Source: Streptomyces sp. TP-A0356
GTDB taxonomy: Bacteria > Actinomycetota > Actinomycetes > Streptomycetales > Streptomycetaceae
Reading direction: 5' to 3'
NCBI RefSeq assembly: GCF_001417775.1
Contig: NZ_BBZJ01000046.1
Coordinates: 1-33,234, forward strand
Length of the DNA: 33,234 nt
Under the pieces are notes generated by a model that searched no databases, was not told the origin of the DNA, and was given only the letters and a program-made list of their open reading frames with translations. Shown here piece after piece: positions 15,938-24,188 of the stretch (its first letter is position 1; each line of letters opens with the position of its first letter). The position numbers and the translations under genes are program-made.

Positions 15938-16914
15938 CTACAGGCCAATGCCGAACAAGGATGCAGCGTTTCCGGAAGAGAACTGTTGGCGCTCTGTCTC
16001 GGAGGAGAAGTGACCCAAGAGAGAACAGATTTCCTCTTTGGCCGGCCGTTGGAAGGGGTAGTCCGTGGCGAACATCAAACGGTCGACAGCGGTCACCGAC
16101 AGAGAGCATGATGCAGGTGAGCCGGGTTGAGCATGCCGGAGACGGTGATGTGGAAATTCAATCGGACGCAGTCGGACACGGAGCGCTGCAGGCCGGCGGT
16201 CCGGGAGATGCTGTCGGCCCGATCGAGCCAGAAAAGCAACGTCTCTCCCCAGTGACCGAGCACGATCTGAAGGTCGGGATGACGGTCGAAAGTACCTCGG
16301 AGGATCAGCCGCAAGGCTGCTGTTGCGGCGTCCAGGTGCCATCCCCAGCCGAAAGTGGCCAGGGCGAGCTCCGTCATGGGGTCGAATCCTCGGTATGAGG
16401 CGTCACGGACAGCTCGCGATGGCAGTTGGGGATGAATGAACACGGGCTGACCGAGTTCCGAGGCCACGCCGAAAGAATCGTCGTAGACGGGATCGTCGAG
16501 AAACAGGTCCCCTGATCGGCCGTACACCATGGTTCCCACGTGCCCCATACTCGCGGCTCTTTCAAGCTCGGCTGGGACGTCCTTCGGTGAGGACATGGGC
16601 AGGGCGGACATCGAGCGAAGACGGGCAGGGTTTCGGGCGACGGCCGCCGCGGCCACGTCGTTCGCGGCGCGACTCAGCGCCAGGGCTTCGCCGGGTGGCA
16701 GCGACTGGGTTGCCGGCGGTGTCAGGGCGAGGATCGACACGTCGATACCCTGCGCGTTCATCGCCGCGATCCGGCCCGCCTCCAGGTCCTCCAAGCGCTC
16801 CTGGTTGTCGTCCATTTTCCCGAAAACGAGACTTTCATCCGGGTGCGGCAGGGCGTGGAGGGCAGCCGTCAGATCCGGCATGCTCCAGTGTTCTTCGATG
16901 GCGATGATCGGCAC
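15938..16914 (-). pseudogene. Amidohydrolase (ACMSD-like, PF04909) with a 2-bp frameshift
   Basis: The GTG start at 16914 is fixed by AAGGAGGAG just upstream. The first frame runs 273 aa: IAIEEHW at the N-terminus, FIHPQLPSRAV, then VLGHWGETLLFWLDR and HITVSGMLNPAHLHHA. It then stops at 16093. The missing C-terminus continues in another frame: SVTAVDRLMFATDYPFQRPA to TSGNAA-like SSGNAASLFGIGL, stop at 15938. The cause is visible. GCTCTCTGTCGG should read GCTCTGTCGG, an extra CT in a CT repeat. The lost part holds the metal-site Asp (ATDYP), so the truncated form is probably inactive. The family decarboxylates or hydrolyses cyclic or aromatic acids. It follows the SDR gene with a 69-bp gap. 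Confidence 0.85.
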
Positions 16915-16983
16915 GATCTCCTCCTTGAGGCCGCTCCAAGCCGGCCGGTGGCGAGCGGTGAGTGCTGGGGTGGGCCGCAGGGA

Positions 16984-17700
16984 TCACCAGGGGACGGTCT
17001 GGCCGAAGCGGTCCAGATATGCCAGGCCGGGCGTGCCCAGTCGGGAGAGCAGGACGTCCACCAGCAAGGGGACGGTCTCCTCGATGGTGTAGGGCGCATC
17101 CGGACCACCCAGGGCGGTGCGTATCCAGCCCGGCGCCATGAGCACGAAGGCGCGCCGCGTCTCCCCCTGCCGGGCCGCGAAGCTCCGCAGGAACATGTTC
17201 AGGGCTGCTTTGCTCCCCCGGTAGACCTCGCGGCCTCCCGTCGCGTTGTTCGTGATGCTGCCCTGTCCGGAGGACATCGCCCCGATGAGTCCCGCCGGGG
17301 ACACCAGGTCTTCGAGGGCTTCAATGACGCGCATGGGGCTCAGCGCGTTGGTGACCATCACGTCGACGAAGTCGGCCGTCGCAACCCCGCCGATGGGCGT
17401 CTGCTCATTGTTGGTCGTGCCCGCGTTGACGAAGAGCACGTCGAGTCGGCGGTGCGCCACACGTGCGTGCAGCGGGGGCAGGTGGCCCGGGTCGTTGATG
17501 TCGAGATGCTCGATGGTCACCCGCCCGTCGGCGCGGTCCGCGAGGTCGTGCAGCGGCGTTCGGGCAGTGGTGTCGCGAACGGTGCCGACGACGTTCCAGC
17601 CCCTGCCGAAGAACTCCGCCGCCATCGCGTGACCGAGGCCGCGCGAGGCCCCGACGATGAGAGCGGTCGGTGGGTGTTGTTCAGTGGAGGTCGATGACAT
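16984..17700 (-). CDS. Short-chain dehydrogenase/reductase (SDR)
   Basis: ATG at 17700, with GGAG about 10 bp upstream, gives 238 aa, the classical SDR length. The cofactor motif is GASRGLG (17-23), the NAG motif is at 92-94, and the active site has Ser143/144 in AMSSGQGS with Tyr160 and Lys164 in YRGSK. The final third contains the usual APGWIRT motif. It oxidises or reduces a hydroxyl/carbonyl with NAD(P)H; the substrate is unknown. It is the first gene of a leftward pair with the amidohydrolase and diverges from the Lrp-type regulator 173 bp away, which likely controls it. Confidence 0.9.
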   Translation of the reverse strand: MSSTSTEQHPPTALIVGASRGLGHAMAAEFFGRGWNVVGTVRDTTARTPLHDLADRADGRVTIEHLDINDPGHLPPLHARVAHRRLDVLFVNAGTTNNEQTPIGGVATADFVDVMVTNALSPMRVIEALEDLVSPAGLIGAMSSGQGSITNNATGGREVYRGSKAALNMFLRSFAARQGETRRAFVLMAPGWIRTALGGPDAPYTIEETVPLLVDVLLSRLGTPGLAYLDRFGQTVPW

Positions 17701-17873
17701 GCAGCGTCATCTCCGTTCTTCGAGCGTTGGACTCCGTTCGGGCATCGGTCGAGGCCCCGGGATCGGCACAGGGCGGTGCCCGCTGTCGCGGCCCTTCAAC
17801 CCGTGCGGTTCAAGTGTTTCGTCCACACCGCATCGCAGGCGAGCTACGAGGGCTCGTTTGTAGGGTCGGCGAC
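17701..17873. promoter_or_regulatory. Divergent SDR / Lrp-type regulator promoter region
   Basis: This must carry both promoters. I could not identify a convincing operator dyad. TAGGGT at 17861-17866 could be a -10 element very close to the regulator start at 17874, which lacks a clear ribosome site. Confidence 0.3.
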
Positions 17874-18926
17874 ATGACAAGGGCGCTCATGACGGAATCT
17901 GCTTCGATTCAGCCCGACGATGTGCGAATCATTCGTGCGTTGCAGATCGCTCCACGGGCTTCGTTCGCCGCGATCGCGAACGCCCTCGGTCTGACCGAGG
18001 GGGCCGTCAACCGCCGGTATCGCCCACTACGCGCCGACGGCGTCATCCGCGTGGCCGGCGTGGTGAACCCGGGTGCCCTGGGGCAGAGCAGGTGGCTGAT
18101 GCGGCTGCGCTGCCGTCCCGGCAGTGTCGCGGCGATCGCCGACGCGCTCGCCAAGCGTGACGACATCAACTGGGTAGCCCTGGGTGCGGCGGGTTGTGAG
18201 GTGACCTGCGCGACGCAATCACGGACGCGGGAACAGCGCGAGGATCTCCTGGTGCAGCGGCTTCCCCGCACCGCGGCGGTGATCGACATCAACGCCTTCG
18301 CCATGCTCCGGCAGTTCCTCGGAGGTCGCGGCCACTACTGGTCCGCCCTGCAGGGCACACTGTCCCCTCGGGAGGAAGCAGCGTTGGGGAGCGGCGGCCC
18401 CCCTTTCACCGAGTCTCCGGTCGTCACCCGCGAGCCACTGCGCCTCACCCTCGAGGACGAGGAGTTGCTCGATGCGCTCGCCGCAGATGGCCGTGCCAGT
18501 CTCGTCGATCTCGCCACAGCCGCAGACCTCACTCCGGGACGCGCCTCGCGGCGCCTTGAGGCTCTGCTCCAGCATCGCGTCGTCCACATCGACGTCGAGA
18601 TCGCCGCAGCAGCCTTGGGCTATCACGCTCGCGCGCACCTCTGGCTTCGCGCGCACCCGTCAGCGGTGAAGAGCGCGGGCCGCACACTCGCGCAGGAACC
18701 CGAGATCGCCTTCGCCGCAGCCATCTCCGGGCCATGGAACATCCATGCCGTCGCACACACCCGGGACCTCGACGAACTGTTCGAGTTCACCTCGGAACGC
18801 ATCGGGTCCCTGACCGGACTGCAGAGCATGGAGGTCTCACCCGTGCTGAAGTACGTCAAACAGGCTGGCACCCGCCTCTTGGACGATCGCCTCGTCGAGC
18901 CGTCCAGCGCTCGCGCGCGACGCTGA
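17874..18926 (+). CDS. Lrp/AsnC-family regulator with two HTH domains
   Basis: ATG at 17874 (or 17889) gives 350 aa, about twice the usual Lrp length. It has two AsnC-type winged HTHs: one at 15-62 (VRIIRALQIAPRASFAAIAN, ALGLTEGAVNRRYRPLRADG) and one near 185-235 (DEELLDALAADGRASLVDLA, LTPGRASRRLEALLQHRVVH). A RAM-like effector segment follows each (LMRLRCRPGSVAAIADALAK; HLWLRAHPSAVKSAGRTLAQ). A single chain may therefore act like a dimer. Such duplicated Lrp proteins occur in streptomycetes. It diverges from the SDR-amidohydrolase pair, its likely target. The effector is not visible. Confidence 0.85.
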   Translation: MTRALMTESASIQPDDVRIIRALQIAPRASFAAIANALGLTEGAVNRRYRPLRADGVIRVAGVVNPGALGQSRWLMRLRCRPGSVAAIADALAKRDDINWVALGAAGCEVTCATQSRTREQREDLLVQRLPRTAAVIDINAFAMLRQFLGGRGHYWSALQGTLSPREEAALGSGGPPFTESPVVTREPLRLTLEDEELLDALAADGRASLVDLATAADLTPGRASRRLEALLQHRVVHIDVEIAAAALGYHARAHLWLRAHPSAVKSAGRTLAQEPEIAFAAAISGPWNIHAVAHTRDLDELFEFTSERIGSLTGLQSMEVSPVLKYVKQAGTRLLDDRLVEPSSARARR

Positions 18927-19131
18927 GAGGCTGTGCCGCGACCAGCCGCTCGACGGGTGCCGAACCTGCTGAGGCGTCTTCCACCGCGAGTCGTAAGAGG
19001 CGCGCCGCGACTCAAGGGCGGCCACGGCCTCGGCGCTCATCTCGTGCCGAGCCGCGACCGCGGAAGAACGATGGCCTCATGCGACTGGGGGCATTTAAAT
19101 CCCGTCCGCACCGCTGGCCGGACGCAGGCCG

Positions 19132-19545
19132 ATGGCGGCCGTCAACTCCGTCATGGTGCGGCGACACGAGCTCACGGACGCGCAGTGGCAGAAGTTCGAG
19201 CCGTTACTGCCCGCGAACGGCAAGCCTGGCGGGCAGTGGTCCGATCACGGCAAAGTGATCAACGGAGTGCTGTTCCGGGACCGTACGGGGGTGCCCTGGC
19301 CGCACCTGCCTGAGCGGTACGGCCCCTGGCAGAGCATCTATGAACGGCATGGCCGCTGGTCGGCGGATGCAACGTGGCGGCAGATCCTGCCCGAGTCACA
19401 CATCGAGGTCGGCGCCGCCGATCCCGACGGGGCCCTGGCCAAGGCGGTAGGAGCGGAGAGCGCGCAGCGCAGGCGCGAATGGGCCGTGTGAACATCGACT
19501 CCACCTCCTGCCGGGCGGCCGAGCGTGCTACGGCGGGCACGGTTG
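19132..19545 (+). pseudogene. IS5-family transposase remnant (5' part)
   Basis: The frame from 19132 reads MAAVNSVMVRRHELTDAQWQ and continues with EPLLPANGKPGGQWSDHGKV, VLFRDRTGVPWPHLPERYG and REWAV, then stops at 19491. This is the N-terminal half of an IS5-family (DUF4096 plus DDE) transposase. The catalytic segment NIDSTSCRA (19492-19520) follows out of frame because TG is duplicated (GTGTGAAC instead of GTGAAC). Homology fades after about 19545 and the rest is gone. No terminal repeats were found. Confidence 0.8.
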
Positions 19546-19901
19546 ATGAGGGCCGAAGTCCAGCCGTGGTACAGGATCCCGCGGTGTGCAAAGAGCCGGT
19601 GCGCAGAAGCGGGCGGCGGTGGCGCGCAGCTGGTCCTTGCGTGCGGTGTGCCATTGGATGAGGGGTCCGAGGACCGAGCCGAGCAGGCCTCCCATCACGC
19701 CGATGAGGGCGGCCAGTACGAGGTTGATCGCTGACTCCGCTCAACCGGGTGAGGACGTCTCCGGCTGCGATGGCCAGCAACGGAAGGCCGGGTGGCTCAG
19801 CCGAGGATCGCGTATCGAGTTGTGATCAATCTGCGGGATTCGCCTCGCAACAAAGGCTGATCGCATGGCCAGTGGGCGATCGCACTGGACGCACATGCCG
19901 G
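19546..19901. other. Gene-free stretch with a membrane-like minus-strand reading
   Basis: On the minus strand about 19570-19735 reads INLVLAALIGVMGGLLGSVL then IQWHTARKDQLRATAARFCA, a hydrophobic helix followed by a basic stretch. This resembles small actinobacterial membrane proteins, but a TGA precedes it and no good start exists, so it is at most a fragment. Confidence 0.35.
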
Positions 19902-20378
19902 TCAGCCTGTGGGCAGGCCGATCTGATGGCGTTCGAGCACGGAGCGGAGGTCCGAAAGGACCTGGACGGCGGCCAGTGCTGAGGGGCCACCGAGGGCGCC
20001 TGCGGTCAGCTCGGCCAGCGTTTCAGTGAAGGTCGCCTCCGCCGCCTCGACGAGTTGCAGGCCGTCATCGGTCAGGTCCAGCAGTGATGAGCGACGATCC
20101 GATGGATTGGTTCGCCGTATGACCCATGCCTGCTTCTCCAGACGGTCGATGCCCTTGCTGGTCGTACCGATCCCGATGGCGAACTCGGCGGCAAGGTCCG
20201 CCACCCGGGACCCAGGGTGGTCGCGCAGGAAGCGCAAGAATTCGAACTGCGAGGTGACGATCCCGTGCCGCTCGCGAAGACGGTCGTTCAGCGCGTTGTA
20301 GAGGCGCGTCTCACAGCGAACGAGGTCGGCGAAGAAGCCCGGGAGGTCGACCCGGCCACCGCTTGACTTAGATGCCAT
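19902..20378 (-). CDS. MarR-family transcriptional regulator
   Basis: ATG at 20378 (MASKSSGGRVDLPGF) gives 158 aa, the standard MarR size. The open frame extends upstream through the divergent promoter, but those residues are not part of the family. The winged helix is clear: VTSQFEFLRFLRDHPGSRVA, LAAEFAIGIGTTSKGIDRLE and a wing with RRTNPSDRRSSLLDLTDDG. Terminal helices (LPGFFADLVRCETRLYNALN; LSDLRSVLERHQIG) form the dimer interface. It diverges from the esterase gene and its own start codon lies inside a perfect palindrome, so it probably represses both itself and the esterase until a ligand binds. Confidence 0.9.
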   Translation of the reverse strand: MASKSSGGRVDLPGFFADLVRCETRLYNALNDRLRERHGIVTSQFEFLRFLRDHPGSRVADLAAEFAIGIGTTSKGIDRLEKQAWVIRRTNPSDRRSSLLDLTDDGLQLVEAAEATFTETLAELTAGALGGPSALAAVQVLSDLRSVLERHQIGLPTG

Positions 20379-20383
20379 GGCAT
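20372..20383. promoter_or_regulatory. MarR operator candidate 1 (ATGCCATGGCAT)
   Basis: A perfect 12-bp palindrome spans the marR start codon (20376-20378). Binding here would block marR expression directly. Confidence 0.6.
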
Positions 20384-20403
20384 ATACCTTAGCACCCACA
20401 CAG

Positions 20404-20420
20404 ATGCCTGGGCATATAGT
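20404..20420. promoter_or_regulatory. MarR operator candidate 2 and esterase -10 box
   Basis: ATGCCTGGGCAT (20404-20415) repeats the first palindrome with two central mismatches, 32 bp away (about three helix turns, same face). It abuts TATAGT (20415-20420), a good -10 hexamer 32 bp before the esterase start. A bound MarR dimer would cover the promoter. A further half-site-like TGGCATGC lies at 20425-20432. Confidence 0.55.
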
Positions 20421-20451
20421 TCCTTGGCATGCACTTGCGATGGAGGCGACA

Positions 20452-21375
20452 ATGAGCAGGCAACAGCGCGCGGAGATCGACGCGATGGTCCGGCGGCCCC
20501 GGCCTGAGGGCCCTCGGTCGGTGGAGGAGCTCCGCGCCGGGTTCAGGGCGATGATGGCCGAAATGATCGTCCCGGCCGGGATCCGCACCCAGACTGCGAC
20601 GCTCGGCGACCGGCCCGCGGTGCTCGTCGAGCCGGCCGGCACTCCGAAGGCCGGGACAATCCTCTACTTCCACGGCGGCTCCTACGTGGTCGGTTCACCG
20701 GAGACGGCGATGTCGCTGACGGGGAACCTGGTGACCAAAACAGGTTTCAGGGCGTTCTCGTTGGATTACCGGCTTGCCCCTGAGCACCCGTTCCCGGCCG
20801 CGATCGAGGACGGGCTGAGCGCCTACCGCGCACTTCTCGACAGCGGCGAAGACCCTTCGGCGATCGCGTTCGCCGGGGACTCCGCCGGTGGCGGCCTCAC
20901 TGCCGCCACCTGCCTCGCCGCTCGCGGCGCGGGCCTGCCCATGCCCGCCGCGATCGTGGCGTTCTCCCCTGGACTCGACATGACCCGGACAGGCGGGAGC
21001 ATGGACAGCAAGGCGGGCATCGATCCGTTCTTCACGCGTGAGGGCCTGGAACACACCGGGGCCATGTACCTTGCGGGACAGGATCCACACCAGCCCATGC
21101 TCAGCCCCGCCACCCTCGCCGACCTGACCGGCTTCCCTCCGATACTTCTGCAGGCGGGCACCAACGAAATGCTCCTGGACGACTCCACACGCATGGCCAC
21201 GCGCGCGAGGGAAGCCGGAGTGGACGTCATCCTGGACGTCACCGCCGACGTTCCACACGTCTTCCAGGCGTTCGCCGGCATCCTGGACGAAGCCGACGAG
21301 GCACTGGAGCGCGCCGCTCTCTTTCTCCGTCAGCACATCCGCACCAAGGGCACGGCACACACGCCAGCAAGCTGA
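20452..21375 (+). CDS. Alpha/beta hydrolase, hormone-sensitive lipase (HSL) family esterase
   Basis: ATG at 20452 gives 307 aa and is chosen because GGAGG (20442-20446) lies six bases before it; an ATG at 20440 is less well placed. HSL-family esterases cleave short acyl esters. The oxyanion motif is HGGS (74-77). The nucleophile is Ser144 in GDSAGGG. The acid is probably Glu239 in GTNEMLLDD, a Glu/Asp variant seen in this family, and the base is His269 in DVPHVFQAF. Cytoplasmic, no signal peptide. It is divergent from the MarR regulator, so expression is likely induced by a small molecule, perhaps its own substrate. Confidence 0.9.
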   Translation: MSRQQRAEIDAMVRRPRPEGPRSVEELRAGFRAMMAEMIVPAGIRTQTATLGDRPAVLVEPAGTPKAGTILYFHGGSYVVGSPETAMSLTGNLVTKTGFRAFSLDYRLAPEHPFPAAIEDGLSAYRALLDSGEDPSAIAFAGDSAGGGLTAATCLAARGAGLPMPAAIVAFSPGLDMTRTGGSMDSKAGIDPFFTREGLEHTGAMYLAGQDPHQPMLSPATLADLTGFPPILLQAGTNEMLLDDSTRMATRAREAGVDVILDVTADVPHVFQAFAGILDEADEALERAALFLRQHIRTKGTAHTPAS

Positions 21376-21536
21376 AGGCGGCATACGCCCTCATACGGAC
21401 GACGGCCCACACCCCGGGTCCTGGCTCGCCGTTCCCCTCCCTGGCAGCCAGGGCCCCGCCCCGCTCCAAGGGCCATTCAAGACCCCGAGGCCCGTCCGCC
21501 GTAAGCAGTGTCTCTCCCGGGGATCCTAGATCTTCT
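21376..21536. other. Gap between esterase gene and IS graveyard
   Basis: No gene, hairpin or repeat of note was seen. Confidence 0.4.
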
Positions 21537-21610
21537 TGCGTGACGCGAATGAGGAATGGGAGTTCATCGGGCGGTACGTGCCGATCGGCGAGTACGGCCC
21601 GTATCCCGAG
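21537..21610 (+). pseudogene. IS5-family transposase N-terminal fragment
   Basis: The plus strand reads NEEWEFIGRYVPIGEYGPYP, the N-terminal start of IS5-type transposases (usually '..SDAEWEFIGPYLPIG..'). It is cut at 21611 by the end of the ISAs1 element (cagggcttgatcaag), so ISAs1 inserted into this older copy. Confidence 0.6.
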
Positions 21611-22375
21611 CAGGGCTTGATCAAGTTCCGTTGAGGTCGGGCTTGTAGGTGATGCCCAGGGTGGGGAGGGCCCGTTCGGGTTGGTCGCGGATGGCGCGGG
21701 TGGTCTTCGCGATGTTGGTCGCTCCGAGGGCTTTGAGGGCTCCGATCGCGAGGTTGCGGAGTGTGGCCATGACGCGGGGTGCGTTGCCGGCGTGGACAGT
21801 GGAGGCGTCTTCGGCGAAGGTACGGTCGCGGATGTGGTGCTGGGCTTCCACGGTCCAGTGTCCGCGCAGGTGGGAGGCGAGTTCGGCCGGTCTCGCCTGG
21901 TGGACGTCGAGGCTGGTGACCGCATAGACGGTCTCGCGGGTCTCCTTCCTGCCGGTCTCTTTGCGGCGGCGGTGGACGCGGAGGGCGAGCTTCGCGTGGG
22001 GGAAGGCGATGCCGCCAAGGTTGTCGGCGATGGCGAGAGTCTTGATCGAGCGGGACTCGCGACGGCCGTGTCCCTTGTTCGAGGCGGTGTGCTGGATGGC
22101 CACCGCATGCCGGTCCAGACCGTCCAGTTGGGCCCAGGCGGTGGGCTGATTGGGCTTGATCACGGCCACGTAGTGCGCCTTCTTGGTCTCGGCCAGCCAG
22201 GCGACGTTGGCCTTCACGGAGTGCAGCGCGTCGAAGGTGACCACGTCTCCGTCCAGGTCGAGCGGTGCAAGCAGGGGCTGGAAGTGCCGTGTCTCGTTGG
22301 TCTTGGACCCAACCTCAGCCTGGGCGAGGGTGACCGGGCAGCCGTGGGTGACGGCGGTCTGAGGCTCAACCTCGG
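21611..22375 (-). pseudogene. ISAs1-family transposase, N-terminally truncated
   Basis: A minus-strand frame ends with stop 21621-21623 and covers the last two-thirds of an ISAs1-family transposase. Recognisable are LAQAEVGSKTNETRHFQPLL, the second catalytic region VTFDALHSVKANVAWL, HYVAVIKPNQPTAW, RGHWTVEAQHHIRDRTFAED and AGNAPRVMATLRNLAIGALK. The first catalytic Asp region is missing because the gene is cut at about 22375 by the IS3 element; apparent start codons beyond that belong to the IS3 end. The right-hand ISAs1 terminus (cagggcttga, 21611) is retained. It cannot encode an active enzyme. Confidence 0.85.
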
Positions 22376-22391
22376 GAGTGGACACCGGGTT

Positions 22392-23351
22392 TCATGCGAC
22401 GAGCGATAGCGTACGTGATGAGATCAGCTGTTGCTCGGACTCGACTGGCGTGAGGTAGCCGAGGGCAGAGTGGCGGCGGCGCCGGTTGTAGTAGGCCAGC
22501 CAGCGGAACAGCTCCAGCCGTGTCTGCGCCTTCGAGGTGAGGCGTCGTCCGTGGAGCAGCTCCCGTTTCAGGCCCTGGAAGAACGACTCGGCCAGGGCAT
22601 TGTCGTAACTCGAGCCGACGCGGCCCATGCTGCGGCGGATGCCGTGCCGGCGGCAGACCTCGGCGAAGGCCGCCGCCGTATATTGCGCGCCCCTGTCTGT
22701 GTGAAAGACAACGCCGTCGACCTGGCCGCTGCGGGCGCAGACCGCCATTTCGATCGCGTCGGTGACGAGCTGGGTGCGCATGTGGTCGGCGATGGACCAG
22801 CCGATCACGCGGCGCGAGCAGATGTCGATGACCGTGGCCAGATACAGCCACGTCGAGCCGACGGCGATATACGTGATGTCGCCGCACCACCGGGCGTTCA
22901 TCGTCTTCGCGGTGAAGTCGCGCATGAGCAGATCCGGTGCGGGAGGGGCCGTCTTGTCCGCGATCGTGGTGCGCTTGGTGCGGCGCAGGTGACGGCCGAC
23001 GATCTGGTTGATGCGCATCAGGCGCGTGACACGCTTGCGATTGATCTTCCGACCCCGCGAGCGGAGTTCGGCATGGATGCGCGGGGCGCCGTAGGCGCCG
23101 TGGTGTTCGGCATGGATCTCGCGGATCTCGGCGACCGCAGCGGCCTGCTCGGCCTGACGCGCAGCGCGGGTCTGCGTGGTGGCCTGGTGCCGGTAGTAGC
23201 CGGAGCGGGAGACGCCGAGGACCTGGCATATCCGCTTCACGCCGAAGTCGGCACGATTGTCGGAGATGAAGTCCCAGCGGCGGGGGCTCACTTCACCTCC
23301 CGAGCGAAATAGGCGGCTGCCCGGCGCAAGATCTCCCGCTCCAGCTGCCAC
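22392..23351 (-). CDS. IS3-family transposase OrfB (DDE catalytic part)
   Basis: The 319-aa frame carries the HTH_21-like N-terminal region (RICQVLGVSRSGYYRHQA) and the rve integrase core. Catalytic residues are Asp in RWCGDITYIAV, Asp in VVFHTDRGAQYTA and Glu in NALAESFFQGLKREL. The C-terminus RRRRHSALGYLTPVESEQ is family-typical. It overlaps orfA and lies in the -1 frame relative to it, so the working enzyme is expected as an OrfAB fusion by programmed -1 frameshifting in the overlap (about 23288-23330). The gene looks intact. Confidence 0.88.
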   Translation of the reverse strand: MAAGAGDLAPGSRLFRSGGEVSPRRWDFISDNRADFGVKRICQVLGVSRSGYYRHQATTQTRAARQAEQAAAVAEIREIHAEHHGAYGAPRIHAELRSRGRKINRKRVTRLMRINQIVGRHLRRTKRTTIADKTAPPAPDLLMRDFTAKTMNARWCGDITYIAVGSTWLYLATVIDICSRRVIGWSIADHMRTQLVTDAIEMAVCARSGQVDGVVFHTDRGAQYTAAAFAEVCRRHGIRRSMGRVGSSYDNALAESFFQGLKRELLHGRRLTSKAQTRLELFRWLAYYNRRRRHSALGYLTPVESEQQLISSRTLSLVA

Positions 23352-23638
23352 TCTTTCTCTGCCTTCAGCAGCCGCTGGTTCTCGGCTCGCAGCCGGGTCA
23401 GCTCCTCAGCCGGACTCTGCACGCTGCTGTCTGACGACTCGGGCGCGGACCGAACGGTGTCCTTGCGGACCCACGTGCGCAGCGTCTCCCCGGTGATCCC
23501 GAGATCCGCGGCCACCGCCGCGTACGTGCGCTTGCCGCCGGACGCGCGGTAGAGCGCGACGGCATCCTTCCGGAACTCCTCCGGGTACGGAGACTGGCGT
23601 CCCACCTGGGCATCCCTCCCTGGACCATCAAGGTCCAT
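23288..23638 (-). CDS. IS3-family transposase OrfA (DNA-binding part)
   Basis: ATG at 23638 gives 116 aa; a GTG at 23653 is inside the terminal repeat. It has the IS3 OrfA HTH (SPYPEEFRKDAVALYRASGG; AAVAADLGITGETLRTWVRK) and the leucine-zipper-like coil (EELTRLRAENQRLLKAEKEW) ending in ILRRAAAYFAREVK. OrfA binds the element ends and, fused to OrfB, forms the transposase. Confidence 0.87.
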   Translation of the reverse strand: MDLDGPGRDAQVGRQSPYPEEFRKDAVALYRASGGKRTYAAVAADLGITGETLRTWVRKDTVRSAPESSDSSVQSPAEELTRLRAENQRLLKAEKEWQLEREILRRAAAYFAREVK

Positions 23639-23681
23639 TGTCAGGGTGTCCACTCCAAAGGATCAGCCTCAGTCGTCCACT

Positions 23682-24152
23682 TCAACCCGCGGCACCCTCA
23701 GGCCAGTTGGGCGATCCCGGGAACTTGCGCAAGCCCTGCCGACGGGCCCGCTTATTTCGGTTGAGTGTGCGTACCGCCGCCAGGACCCGGGTCGAGTCCG
23801 TGCGCGCACGTCCCCCCTTGCCCAGCAGGCCCGCCTGCTTGAAGTGCTCGAGCAGGATCTCGAGCAGCCGCTCGGCGTCGTCGCCGGCCAGCAGCCGGGC
23901 TCGTACAGCCTCTGCAGCCTGGCGGTCGGTCAGGTTCTCGGCGGACTGCAGCACGCTGACCAGCGCGAGACGACCCGGCGAGAGGGAGGGGTGACCACGC
24001 TTGGCGAACAGGTCGGAGAACTGGGCGTCCTCAAAGACCGGCCCCAGCGAATCACGCAGCCGAATCGCCAGCGTGCCGCCCGGGAACGCGGCGCGGGCAA
24101 CCCGCACGGTCAGCTCGGGAATCTCCTGCGCAGGCCTGGGCCACAACGACAT
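23682..24152 (-). pseudogene. IS1182-family transposase fragment with internal deletion
   Basis: ATG at 24152 starts MSLWPRPAQEIPELTVRVAR, the N-terminus of IS1182-family transposases, and runs through LTDRQAAEAVRAR. It then jumps in frame to LLAGDDAERLLEILLEHFKQ and ARTDSTRVLAAVRTLNRNKR, skipping roughly 30 residues (the usual 'IDWKYALGLEL...VLSEFRAR' part). Short homology between VRAR and FRAR could have guided the deletion. After AAVRTLNR the frame diverges and stops; the DDE core is missing. Confidence 0.8.
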
Positions 24153-24188
24153 GGCGGATCACCACCTCGGCTCCCCGCTCAACGTCTA

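Larger units (their letters stand above)
22376..23655 (-). mobile_element. Complete IS3-family insertion sequence
   Basis: Eleven-bp perfect terminal repeats (GAGTGGACACC at 22376-22386 and its complement at 23645-23655) bound a 1280-bp element with orfA and orfB on the minus strand. No target duplication is found: the flanks (ctcgg and caaag) differ. This implies a deletion or recombination next to at least one end after insertion, consistent with different IS fragments on each side. Confidence 0.82.

Noticed and set aside
11236..18926. An antibiotic biosynthetic cluster spanning the oxidoreductases, SDR and amidohydrolase
   Set aside because: There is no core synthase (PKS, NRPS, terpene) or transporter, and each enzyme has its own divergent regulator, which argues for separate small modules.
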